Assembly (NCBI GenBank): GCA_038209365.1
Contig: JBBQXS010000010.1
Location: 1-64,000 of the forward strand
Length of the DNA stretch: 64,000 nucleotides
From: DASQHW01 sp038209365
GTDB lineage: Bacteria; Actinomycetota; Acidimicrobiia; IMCC26256; PALSA-610
Direction: 5' to 3'
A program made the position numbers and the translations under genes. The notes beneath the pieces were generated by a model, which had not been told where the DNA came from, made no database searches, and saw only the letters and a list, made by a program, of their open reading frames with translations. Position 1 is the stretch's first letter, and each line of letters begins with the position of its first letter. Below, piece by piece: positions 42,531 through 49,947 of the stretch.

Positions 42531-43466
42531 GTGGGCGCCGACGAGCTGCGTACGTACTACGACCGGCCGGTGCTGAAGGCGCCGACGTGGCGGTTCTGGA
42601 TCCCGTCGTACTTCTTCCTCGGCGGGACGGCCGCGGGCTCGTCGTTGCTCGCGGCGGGCGCCGACGCGATCGGTGACGCGCGCCTCCGGCGCGCGGCGCG
42701 GGTGACCGCGCTGGCGGCACTCGGCGGCGGCGCGGTCGCGCTCGTCGCGGACCTCGGCCGGCCCGAACGGTTCCATCACATGTTGCGCGTGTTCCGGCCG
42801 TCGTCGCCCATGAACATGGGCTCGTGGGTGCTCGCCGCGTACGGGCCCGCGGTGGGTGTCGCGGCGCTGGCGGACGTGAGTGGTCGCGCGCCGCTGCTCG
42901 GGAAGGTCGCGACGTGGAGCGCCGCCGCGCTTGCCCCCGCGGTCGCGACGTATACGGGCGTGCTCGTCGCCGACACCGCGATCCCGGCGTGGCACGGGGC
43001 ACGCACGGTCCTGCCGGGATTGTTCGCGGCCGGCGCGGCCGCGTCCTCGGGCGGCGTCGTTGCCGCGATCGTTCCCGACGCCGCGCCCGCCCGCCGCGTG
43101 GCGTTGGGGGGAGTCGCCGCCGAGCTGGCGTTGTCCTCGGCGCTCGTGAAGTCGCTGCCGGACGACGTCGGCGCCGCCTACCTGGAGGGGCGCGCCGGGC
43201 GGCTCCGCCGGGCTGCGACGGGGTTGTCGCTCGCCGGCGCGGGGACGTGTGCGGCCGGTGCGAGCATGCGCGCCGGCCGCGCGGGCCGGCTGCTCACTCG
43301 CTTCGGTGGTGTCGCGATCGCCCTCGGGGCCGCGGTCGAGCGGTTCGCGGTCGTCGAAGCGGGCCGGGCGTCCGCCAACGATCCGCGAGCGACGATCGGA
43401 CCCCAACGCCGAACCGCGGCGGCAAAGGGAATCGACGGGCCCGACGAGGGGTTGGCCGCGCAATGA
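42531..43466 (+). CDS. NrfD/PsrC-like membrane subunit
   Basis: 311-aa integral membrane protein with about eight helices. Family motifs: PTWRFWIPSYFFLGGTAAGS near the start, DLGRPERFHHMLRVFRPSSPMNMGSW and TYTGVLVADTAIPAWHGA. NrfD/PsrC proteins exchange electrons with quinone without heme. It starts 2 bp after the ferredoxin subunit and overlaps the DUF427 gene by 4 nt, so it is the quinone-reactive module of this formate dehydrogenase. Confidence 0.92.
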   Translation: MGADELRTYYDRPVLKAPTWRFWIPSYFFLGGTAAGSSLLAAGADAIGDARLRRAARVTALAALGGGAVALVADLGRPERFHHMLRVFRPSSPMNMGSWVLAAYGPAVGVAALADVSGRAPLLGKVATWSAAALAPAVATYTGVLVADTAIPAWHGARTVLPGLFAAGAAASSGGVVAAIVPDAAPARRVALGGVAAELALSSALVKSLPDDVGAAYLEGRAGRLRRAATGLSLAGAGTCAAGASMRAGRAGRLLTRFGGVAIALGAAVERFAVVEAGRASANDPRATIGPQRRTAAAKGIDGPDEGLAAQ

Positions 43467-44227
43467 GCACCGAACAGCGGGTCCCGCGAGGACGGGTCAA
43501 GGTCGAGCAGAGCGCCAAGCGGGTGCGGGCGTACGTGCACGGCGTACCGATCGTCGACACGACACACGCGTTGCTCGTCTGGGAGGTGCCCTACTACCCG
43601 GCGTACTACGTGCCCGTGGCCGATGTGCGCATGGACCTCCTCGTGCCCACCGACACCGTCACGCACTCACCGAGCCGGGGTGACGCCCGTCATTTCACCG
43701 TGAAGGTCGACGACGTCGAGCGCAAGGACGCGGCATGGCAGTACACAGATTCGCCGTTCGAGGAATTGCGCGACGCGATCCGCTTCGACTGGGCCGCGAT
43801 GGACGCGTGGTTCGAAGAGGACGAGGAAGTGATCGTCCACCCGCGCAGTCCGTACACGCGTGTCGACATCTTGTCGACGTCGCGCCATGTGCAGGTCGAG
43901 CTCGACGGTGTGGTGCTCGCCGACTCGACCCACGCGCGTGTGCTGTTCGAGACCGGTCTACCCCCGCACTGGTACATCCCGAAGGTCGACGTGCGCATGG
44001 AGCTGCTCGAACCGACTGATACGACGTCGCGGTGCCCGTACAAGGGCACGGCCGAGTACTGGTCGGCGCGGATCGGCAACCGGCTGGAGAAGGATGTCGC
44101 CTGGTCGTATCCCACGGCGTTGCCGGAGAGCGAGCGCATCATCGGCCTCGTGTCGTTCTACAACGAACGCGTCGACATCGTGATCGACGGTGAGGGCACC
44201 GGACGTCCGCACACGCCGTTCAGCTAG
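43463..44227 (+). CDS. tandem DUF427 protein
   Basis: 254 aa with two copies of the ~95-residue DUF427 fold: first AKRVRAYVHGVPIVDTTHAL...YYVPVADVRMDLL, second SRHVQVELDGVVLADSTHARVL...YIPKVDVRMELLEPTD, each followed by a W-Y/EYW strand. Overlaps NrfD by ATGA, so it is part of the fdh transcript. DUF427 function is unknown; the coupling is the only clue. Confidence 0.85.
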   Translation: MSTEQRVPRGRVKVEQSAKRVRAYVHGVPIVDTTHALLVWEVPYYPAYYVPVADVRMDLLVPTDTVTHSPSRGDARHFTVKVDDVERKDAAWQYTDSPFEELRDAIRFDWAAMDAWFEEDEEVIVHPRSPYTRVDILSTSRHVQVELDGVVLADSTHARVLFETGLPPHWYIPKVDVRMELLEPTDTTSRCPYKGTAEYWSARIGNRLEKDVAWSYPTALPESERIIGLVSFYNERVDIVIDGEGTGRPHTPFS

Positions 44228-44236
44228 GTTCTCGCG

Positions 44237-45055
44237 ATGCGATTTGGTCTCGACATCGCCCAGCAGCGCGTGCCGTTCCACGAGGTGGTGGCGCGTGCGC
44301 AGTTCGCCGAACAGTTGGGATTCGACGGTGTCTGGGGCTTCGACCACTTCCAGCCGATGTACGGCGACGGGCCGGGGGAGTGCTTCGAGGCGCAGACGAC
44401 GCTTGCGGCGCTGACCGGGCACACCTCACGCGTGCGCATGGGCATCCTCATCGCCGGCATGACGTACCGGCACCCCGCGGTCTACGCGGCGGAGGCGATC
44501 ACGATCGACCACGCGTCGAACGGCCGCCTGGAGCTCGCGTACGGCGCGGCCTGGTTCGACAAGGAGCATCACGAGCTCGGGATCCCGTTCCCGCCACTAC
44601 GCGAACGCGTCGACGCGTTCGAAGAGGCGATACAGATCGTGCGCGGCCTGCTCACCACCGACGACTTCACGTTCGAGGGCCGGCATTTCTCGACACACGG
44701 TGCGACCTTGCGACCCCGGCCCGTGCAGCAGCCACATCCGCCGATCTGGGTCGGCGCGTCGGGCGAGAAGCGCATGATGCCGATCGCGGCGCGCTACGCC
44801 GACGTGTGGCACTCGTACGGTCCGCCCGGGTACATGACGCAGAAGTCGCAGCGGCTGACCGAGTTCGCCGAGGCCGCGGGCCGCGACCCGTCCGAGATCA
44901 CGCGGGCGGGATCGTTGTCACTCGACAACATCGACGAAGCGGCCAACCTGATCGACGAATGGGAGAAGGCCGGCTTCGCATATCTCGTGTGCGGCTGGCC
45001 CGGCGCGGGCGAACCCCAGATCGAAGCCTTCGCCAACCGCGTCCTCCGCCGATAG
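44237..45055 (+). CDS. LLM-class F420-dependent oxidoreductase
   Basis: 272-aa TIM-barrel enzyme of the luciferase-like family: MRFGLDIAQQ, AEQLGFDGVWGFDHF, GILIAGMTYRHPAV, RLELAYGAAW and HPPIWVGASGEKRMM. The pattern fits F420-binding members rather than FMN types. By family a hydride transfer oxidoreductase on an unknown substrate. 9 bp after the DUF427 gene, so possibly in the fdh transcript; a link to F420 reduced by formate is speculative. Confidence 0.88.
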   Translation: MRFGLDIAQQRVPFHEVVARAQFAEQLGFDGVWGFDHFQPMYGDGPGECFEAQTTLAALTGHTSRVRMGILIAGMTYRHPAVYAAEAITIDHASNGRLELAYGAAWFDKEHHELGIPFPPLRERVDAFEEAIQIVRGLLTTDDFTFEGRHFSTHGATLRPRPVQQPHPPIWVGASGEKRMMPIAARYADVWHSYGPPGYMTQKSQRLTEFAEAAGRDPSEITRAGSLSLDNIDEAANLIDEWEKAGFAYLVCGWPGAGEPQIEAFANRVLRR

Positions 45056-45106
45056 GTTTTAGCGAGGCTTGGCGACACTATGTGTCGCCGCCGCTCGCAT
45101 GAACTG
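45055..45106. repeat. dispersed nested palindrome, copy 3
   Basis: Divergent copy: outer arms AGCGAGG and GCTCGCATGAACT pair imperfectly around the inner perfect GGCGACAC-TAT-GTGTCGCC (45071-45089). It starts at the stop codon of the LLM gene and lies 60 bp before the AbiEi-like gene. Confidence 0.8.
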
Positions 45107-45166
45107 AGTGGCGCACCCCCTGCGTAGGGTTCGGAACGCTTCCTCACCTCACGGGGAGGAAGCGAC

Positions 45167-46078
45167 ATGGCCCAGCTCCTTGCGATCGCGGCGACGCAAT
45201 ATGGTGTTTTCACCCGGATGCAGGCCCGCCGATGCGGATTGAGCGACCGCCAGTTGCAATACCGGGTGCGGAACGGCGTGCTCGAACAACTCGCTCGGCA
45301 CGTGTATCGAGTGCGGGGAAGTGAGCTGACGTGGCACCAACGGCTGCTCGCCGCCTGCTTTGTCGGCGGCGAGAAGTGCTTGGCGTCGCACCGCGCTGCC
45401 GCCGAGCTCTACGGCTTCGACGCGGTGCGTCGCGGTCTCATCGAAGTGACGGTCCCGAGAGGCACGCGCCGGCTCAACGTGGACGCGATCGTGCACGAAT
45501 CGCTCGATCTCGCGCCGGACGACTACATGCGCGTCGGGCCAATCCCCGTCACCAGCCCGGCTCGGACGTTGATCGATCTCGGCGCCGTCGCGCGGTGGGA
45601 GCGCGTCGAAGAAGCGTTTGACGGTGCAGAACGGGATGAGCTCACCGAGCGCTTCCGAGTAGTGAGGCGGCACGCGCAGGTGCGTCGTCAGGGACGAAAT
45701 GGTGTCGGGCCGATGGCTGTGGTGCTGCAAAATCGTGTGGTGGTGCCGCCGAAGTACGTGATCGAACGCCGCTTCGTGCGGCTGCTCGAGAATGCTGGAC
45801 TCCCTCTTCCGAAGCTCCAATACGAGGTGGAGCTCCCCAACGGCCGAAAGGCGTATCTCGACGCGGCGTATCCCGCGCTCATGCTCGGTTGGGAGCTGGA
45901 TGGTCACGGTGCGCACGCGACTCGGCGTCAACGTGCAGCCGACAACGCGCGTGCGAGCGTCCTCGCCGATCTGGGGTGGGATCTCCGTCGGTTCACCTAC
46001 GAACAAGTGATGGACGCCAGTGGCACCGTCGTGCGCACGGTTCGAGCGGCGCACCGCATCCGTTCTTGCGAGGTTTGA
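45167..46078 (+). CDS. AbiEi-type N-terminal domain with DUF559/Vsr-like C-terminal domain
   Basis: 303 aa. Residues 1-60 form a winged-helix as in AbiEi-type antitoxins (YGVFTRMQARRCGLSDRQLQ, GVLEQLARHVYRV). The middle resembles the family linker (SPARTLIDLGAV). The C-terminal ~100 residues look like a restriction-endonuclease-fold DUF559 domain (ERRFVRLLENAGLPLPKLQY...YLDAAYPALMLGWELDGHGAH). No AbiEii toxin gene is adjacent, so this is not an evident toxin-antitoxin pair. It is bracketed by palindromic repeats. Confidence 0.75.
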   Translation: MAQLLAIAATQYGVFTRMQARRCGLSDRQLQYRVRNGVLEQLARHVYRVRGSELTWHQRLLAACFVGGEKCLASHRAAAELYGFDAVRRGLIEVTVPRGTRRLNVDAIVHESLDLAPDDYMRVGPIPVTSPARTLIDLGAVARWERVEEAFDGAERDELTERFRVVRRHAQVRRQGRNGVGPMAVVLQNRVVVPPKYVIERRFVRLLENAGLPLPKLQYEVELPNGRKAYLDAAYPALMLGWELDGHGAHATRRQRAADNARASVLADLGWDLRRFTYEQVMDASGTVVRTVRAAHRIRSCEV

Positions 46079-46111
46079 CGACAGTATGTGTCGCCAACCC
46101 TCGCAAAAACC
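46062..46111. repeat. dispersed nested palindrome, copy 4 (overlaps a gene end)
   Basis: Arms GTTCTTGCGAG (46062-46072) and CTCGCAAAAAC (46100-46110; one mismatch) around GACGACAGTATGTGTCGCC. The left arm supplies the last five codons and stop of the AbiEi-like gene, so the element inserted at, or has been captured as, the 3' end of that gene. Confidence 0.87.
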
Positions 46112-46124
46112 CAAAGCCGTGGTG

Positions 46125-47492
46125 CTACGGGGCGGTGGATGCGGCGATCCAGTAGCCGTCGCCGGTCGGTCGATCGTCCATGTCCACCGCGCGGGCGGAA
46201 GCGTCGAGGCCGAGGCTGCCGAAGAACTTCGCGCGGCCGAAGGTGAACACGCCTCCGTCGGCGGCGACGAGCCAGTACCCGCTGCCGCCCGGCGCGGCGG
46301 CCATGCCGACCACAGGTTGGGTGAGCGGGATGCCGCCCATCGAGCCGTGGAACTTGGCGTCGCCGAAGGCGAAGATGCCGCCGTCGCTGGCGACGAGCCA
46401 GTAGCCCTTGCCGCTCCGGGTTCCAGCGATTGCGACCACAGGTTGCGCGAGCGGGATGCCACCCATCGAGCCGTGGAACTTCGCGTCGCCGAACGAGAAC
46501 ACGCCGCCATCCGAAGCCGCCAGCCAGTAGCCGTTGCCGCTCGGCGTCGCGGCCATGCCGACCACGGGTTGGGTGAGCGGGATGCCGCCCATCGAGCCGC
46601 GGAAGTCGGCGTCGCCGAAGGCGAAGATGCCGCCGTCACTGGCGACGAGCCAGTAGCCCTTGCCGCTCGGCGTCGTCGCGATGTCGACGACCGGTTGCGT
46701 GAGCGGGATGCCGCCCATCGACCCGCGGAAGCGGGCGTCGCCGAACGCGAACACGCCGCCGTCGGAGGCCGCCAGCCAGTAGCCGTTGCCGCTCGGAGTA
46801 GCGTCCATCCCGACGACCGGCGAGGTCAACACGCCCTGCGGCTGGCCCTTGTACGGCGCCGCGCCGTACGCGATCACCGCGCCCCGCACGCCGTGCAGGC
46901 ACGGTGCGTCGTGCAAGGCGGTCGCATTGGCGGTCGCGCTCGTCGTGCTGCACGACGGGTCGAACTGCCACGGGGGCGTGCACGACACGACGCGGCACAC
47001 GACCGCGCCGACGCATTTCAACTCCTGGTGGCACTGCCCGTACCGGAACTGGTTGCAGCAGACCGCTCGCTCGTCGCACGACCCCGTGTTGCACCGGCAC
47101 CCGCAGTTCTGGCAGTTCGGCGCGCACACACCGTTCGAGCCGCAGTCGCACGAGCACCTCGCGTTGCAATCCACGTAGTAGCGCGGGCCGCTGCCGCAGA
47201 AGCCGGAGTTGTCGGCCTTCCACCAGCCGGCCGAGATCGTTCCCGGCGGGCACGTGTTCTGCCCGCCGTTGATCGAGCAGCACATCGCGCTCCAGCCCGA
47301 GCCGCAGTCCGCGCCGGGACCACACACCGCCGCGTGTGCGGTTCCCGGTCGGAGCAGGAAGCGCCACGGGTTCACCGCGAGCGCGGACCCGACGACCGCG
47401 GTGCGCACGAGGAAGCTCCGACGTCCGATGCGGCGACCCAGCCACGCGACGGTGCGCGCGACAACCCGCTCCGACACGGCTGGGCGCGTCAC
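46125..47492 (-). CDS. Tat-exported methylamine-dehydrogenase-light-chain-like domain fused to a beta-propeller
   Basis: 455 aa from GTG 47492 (GTGA overlap with the upstream gene). Twin-arginine signal RRIGRRSFLVRTAVVGSALA (about 21-40). Residues 57-198 hold 24 Cys, including CPPGTISAGWWKADNSGFC, YYVDCNARC and CCNQFRYGQC, resembling MADH light chains, whose TTQ cofactor forms from two Trp; W90/W91 and W175 are candidates. Residues ~204-455 are five near-identical 42-aa units (GYWLVASDGGIFAFGDA) flanked by half-units, implying a six-bladed propeller. Operon with MauE/MauD/MauF-like proteins. TTQ is inference. Confidence 0.72.
   Translation of the reverse strand: MTRPAVSERVVARTVAWLGRRIGRRSFLVRTAVVGSALAVNPWRFLLRPGTAHAAVCGPGADCGSGWSAMCCSINGGQNTCPPGTISAGWWKADNSGFCGSGPRYYVDCNARCSCDCGSNGVCAPNCQNCGCRCNTGSCDERAVCCNQFRYGQCHQELKCVGAVVCRVVSCTPPWQFDPSCSTTSATANATALHDAPCLHGVRGAVIAYGAAPYKGQPQGVLTSPVVGMDATPSGNGYWLAASDGGVFAFGDARFRGSMGGIPLTQPVVDIATTPSGKGYWLVASDGGIFAFGDADFRGSMGGIPLTQPVVGMAATPSGNGYWLAASDGGVFSFGDAKFHGSMGGIPLAQPVVAIAGTRSGKGYWLVASDGGIFAFGDAKFHGSMGGIPLTQPVVGMAAAPGGSGYWLVAADGGVFTFGRAKFFGSLGLDASARAVDMDDRPTGDGYWIAASTAP
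46230..46835. repeat. tandem 126-bp coding repeat
   Basis: Five near-identical 126-bp units in the propeller part of the gene. Each encodes 42 aa containing GYWLxASDGGxFxFGDA and GSMGGIPL. The high nucleotide identity indicates recent duplication or gene conversion and makes copy number prone to change. Confidence 0.9.
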
Positions 47493-48001
47493 GGCGTGGC
47501 GTCCACTTCGAGTTGCGCGAGCGCGCCGTTCACCTGCGTGATGATGCGCGGGAGCGACGCCCGGCTCCCGGCCACGACGTACAGGCAGAACGCGCGAGCG
47601 CTCGCGTTGAAGAACAGCTGGCAGCCGACCTGGCCGGGCCGGCGCCGCTGCAGCCGGTTCGGCGAGAACATCTGCGCACTGACCCGTGGCACGCCGCGCG
47701 CGCTGAACAACGGCTGCAGCGCGGCGTCCGGTCCGTACTCGAACAGCGCAACGAATGCATCCGACGAGCGCATTCGCGGCGTGAAATTGCCGCCGAAGTC
47801 GTCGCGGTCTTCGGGAAGGAGGAAGCTCGCGAGGTGGAGCACGGCGAACGTGCGCTCGCCCGTCTCGGCGAGCGCATGCCGCTGGGTCGCGCCGGCGGCT
47901 GCGCCGGCGAACGCGCGGCCTGACGTACGACGGCGCGCGATGCGGGCTTCCCACCGCTCGGGCAGCGTCACACCCAAGCCGTGGGCGACCAGGCGCGTCA
48001 T
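47489..48001 (-). CDS. conserved hypothetical protein in the Mau-like operon
   Basis: 170 aa, ATG 48001. Mostly soluble alpha/beta protein (LVAHGLGVTLPERWEARIARR, VLHLASFLLPEDRDDFGG, SDAFVALFEYGPDAA, GCQLFFNASARAFCLYVVAGS). Not recognised. Overlaps its neighbours on both sides by 4 nt, so it is translated together with the MauF-like and MADH-like proteins and may serve assembly. Confidence 0.7.
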   Translation of the reverse strand: MTRLVAHGLGVTLPERWEARIARRRTSGRAFAGAAAGATQRHALAETGERTFAVLHLASFLLPEDRDDFGGNFTPRMRSSDAFVALFEYGPDAALQPLFSARGVPRVSAQMFSPNRLQRRRPGQVGCQLFFNASARAFCLYVVAGSRASLPRIITQVNGALAQLEVDATP

Positions 48002-48591
48002 GCGACGTGCACCGTTGTCGCCGCGAGCATGGTCACGGCAAAGGTGACCTGGAGCAGGCTCGCGACGCGCGCGGCGGGCGGGCGCAGGCGTTCGAGCCGC
48101 GCGAGCGTGGTGCGGAGAGCGGACGGGTCGTGCGAGCGCGCGGTCGCGAGCACCGGCAACGCACGCGCGAGACCGAACGTCGCACCTACGAGCATGCCTG
48201 CACCGAGCGAGCCGGTCGCGGCCGCGCAGGCGAACGCGACCCACGTGATCGACGCGGTGACGATCGTGGTGACGCCCAGCCCGAGCTGGGCGCCGAAGCC
48301 GATGCCGTACACCCACCCCCGGTACGTTGCGAGCCAATCCTCGTTCACCTGGCGGCGCGGCCCCGGGACGTGTAGCCCGAACGCGCGGGCGTCGAGCAGC
48401 AGCCCGATGATTGCCAGCATGCCGATCACGAGCATCGATCCCCGGGTGCCGGCCCACGGCGCACCCACCGCGCCGAGCAGCCCACCGAGCAACGCACCCG
48501 CGAGCGTCGACGCCGCGACGTATGCCGCGACCGTGACCGCATAGTGCTGGCGTCGGGCCCGCTCACCGAGCGGGCTGATGCTCGCGAGCAT
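47998..48591 (-). CDS. multi-pass membrane protein, MauF/DsbD-like
   Basis: 197 aa with five to six hydrophobic helices (VAASTLAGALLGGLLGAVGAP, GSMLVIGMLAIIGLLLDA, a final SLLQVTFAVTMLAATTV). RRQVNEDWLATYRGWVYGIGF followed by GLGVTTIVTASITWVAFA resembles MauF/DsbD-type electron-shuttling membrane proteins. There is only one Cys, which argues against disulfide exchange by itself. The assignment relies on context. Confidence 0.55.
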   Translation of the reverse strand: MLASISPLGERARRQHYAVTVAAYVAASTLAGALLGGLLGAVGAPWAGTRGSMLVIGMLAIIGLLLDARAFGLHVPGPRRQVNEDWLATYRGWVYGIGFGAQLGLGVTTIVTASITWVAFACAAATGSLGAGMLVGATFGLARALPVLATARSHDPSALRTTLARLERLRPPAARVASLLQVTFAVTMLAATTVHVA

Positions 48592-48600
48592 CGACTCGCC

Positions 48601-48672
48601 TCACGGTGACCACATGCTGCGAATCGCAGCCGCGCACGCGAGTGCGCAACCGGCGCCGGCCATTGCGTTCAC
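48601..48672 (-). CDS. possible 23-aa micro-ORF
   Basis: GTG at 48672 overlaps the stop of the MauD-like gene (GTGA) and runs 23 codons (MNAMAGAGCALACAAAIRSM) to a TGA 10 bp before the MauF-like start. It is hydrophobic with two Cys. It could be a coupling peptide or simply a spacer. Confidence 0.25.
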   Translation of the reverse strand: MNAMAGAGCALACAAAIRSMWSP

Positions 48673-49394
48673 GAACGGGTCCCGTCGTGGTAGAGCAGCG
48701 GGTCGCCGGGCCCAATGCCGTGCGCGAGCAGCTCGCGATCGATCCGCGCCTCTCGCGCCGCGCCGTCGCGGCCGGAGCGCCCGTTCGCCGCGTCGCCGCC
48801 TGCCTGCACGATCAGGTTGCGGACCTGCGGCCACGTCGCACCCGTGCCCTCACCCTCGACGCGACTCGCCGCGCCGTCGACGAGGACGAAGTAGGGCGAG
48901 CCCGGCACGTCGTAGGCCGCCCATGCCGCGCTGGACATCACCACCGCCAGCCCGTGCGGTGCGACGTCTCGGAGCGCGGTGATGCTCTCGTCGCGCGGGT
49001 CCTTGACGACGACGACGAGGCGCGTGTCCGCCGGCAGTCCGAGCTCGTCGGCGCGCGCGAACGCGTCCCAGAACTCACGGCACGTCAAGCAGCTGCTCGA
49101 GAGAAACGCCAGCAACGTGCGATGACGAGTGCCCGTGACCGCGACGTGCACGACGTCGTCGGCGAGCGTCTCACCCGAGATGTCGTGCGCACGCCGTCCG
49201 GGCGCGCCTGACGCATCGGTGCGCGTGTCGCCGAGCGCGATCGTCGCCGGCACCACCGCGGCGTCGTCGGCCTCGCCGCCCTGGTCGATCGCATGCAACC
49301 GGCGCAGGATCTCGGCGTGGCTGCGCAACAGACCGGCGACCAGGACCGTCAACAACACGATCACGGCCGTCTCGATGGCGATGAGCACCGACAT
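48669..49394 (-). CDS. MauD-like thioredoxin-fold protein, membrane-anchored
   Basis: 241 aa. N-terminal anchor (LIAIETAVIVLLTVLVAGLL), then a thioredoxin-like domain with C102-L-T-C105 in LAFLSSSCLTCREFWDAF and cis-Pro region GSPYFVLVDG. MauD-type proteins assist disulfide formation of the methylamine dehydrogenase light chain. Shares a TGATG junction with the MauE-like gene. A 24-Cys exported client encoded in the same operon fits well. Confidence 0.8.
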   Translation of the reverse strand: MSVLIAIETAVIVLLTVLVAGLLRSHAEILRRLHAIDQGGEADDAAVVPATIALGDTRTDASGAPGRRAHDISGETLADDVVHVAVTGTRHRTLLAFLSSSCLTCREFWDAFARADELGLPADTRLVVVVKDPRDESITALRDVAPHGLAVVMSSAAWAAYDVPGSPYFVLVDGAASRVEGEGTGATWPQVRNLIVQAGGDAANGRSGRDGAAREARIDRELLAHGIGPGDPLLYHDGTRS

Positions 49395-49906
49395 CAGTGA
49401 CCTCCGCGCTCGGACGCGCGTGTGAGCACGGGCAACGCGTCGATGGTCAGCGCCGCAAGGCGTGCCGCGCACAGCACCAGGACGACGAATGGCACGCCCG
49501 CGAGGGGCAGCCCCGCGATCCCGGCCAACGGCGACCCGTCGAGCGTCGCGCCGAGGGCAACCAGCGCGGCGCCGGCGTTCACCGCGACGTGTGCCCGCGA
49601 CGCGGGGGTGCTCGACGTTCCGAGGCAGCCGCACGGTGTCGCCGGAGCCCGGTGCAGCAGGCGAAGCGCAACGACCGCGAGGCCGCCATACATGCACGAC
49701 ACGAGCAGCGCGCCTGCGCGTCCCGCGGCGGCGCCCGCACACGCCGCGCCCAGCTCGATCGCGCCGAAGACGCGGACCGCGCCGGATGACGACGGCAGGC
49801 CGATTGCACGCGCCGCGGCGCTCGTGGAGCCGGGACGCGTGAGCTTCGCCGCGCCGGACCAGACGAGCAGCGCGCACGCGGCGAGGAACGGCCCCGACAC
49901 CAGCAT
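49394..49906 (-). CDS. MauE/DoxX-like membrane protein
   Basis: 170 aa with four hydrophobic helices (FLAACALLVWSGAAKLTRPG, LGAACAGAAAGRAGALLVSCM, final VPFVVLVLCAARLAAL) and a CGCLG motif, as in MauE-family proteins. MauE is needed for light-chain stability or assembly in methylamine utilisation. First gene of the Mau-like unit; ATG 49906 chosen, GTG upstream possible. Confidence 0.78.
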   Translation of the reverse strand: MLVSGPFLAACALLVWSGAAKLTRPGSTSAAARAIGLPSSSGAVRVFGAIELGAACAGAAAGRAGALLVSCMYGGLAVVALRLLHRAPATPCGCLGTSSTPASRAHVAVNAGAALVALGATLDGSPLAGIAGLPLAGVPFVVLVLCAARLAALTIDALPVLTRASERGGH

Positions 49907-49947
49907 CGCGGCAACCGTAACTGACGCGCGCGCGCCCGACGGCGATA

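Noticed and set aside
45167..46078. Type IV toxin-antitoxin system AbiE
   Set aside because: The AbiEi-like helix is present but no AbiEii nucleotidyltransferase toxin gene lies nearby.
46230..46835. Regular 126-bp repeats as a CRISPR or satellite array
   Set aside because: The units have no spacers and encode in-frame propeller blades.
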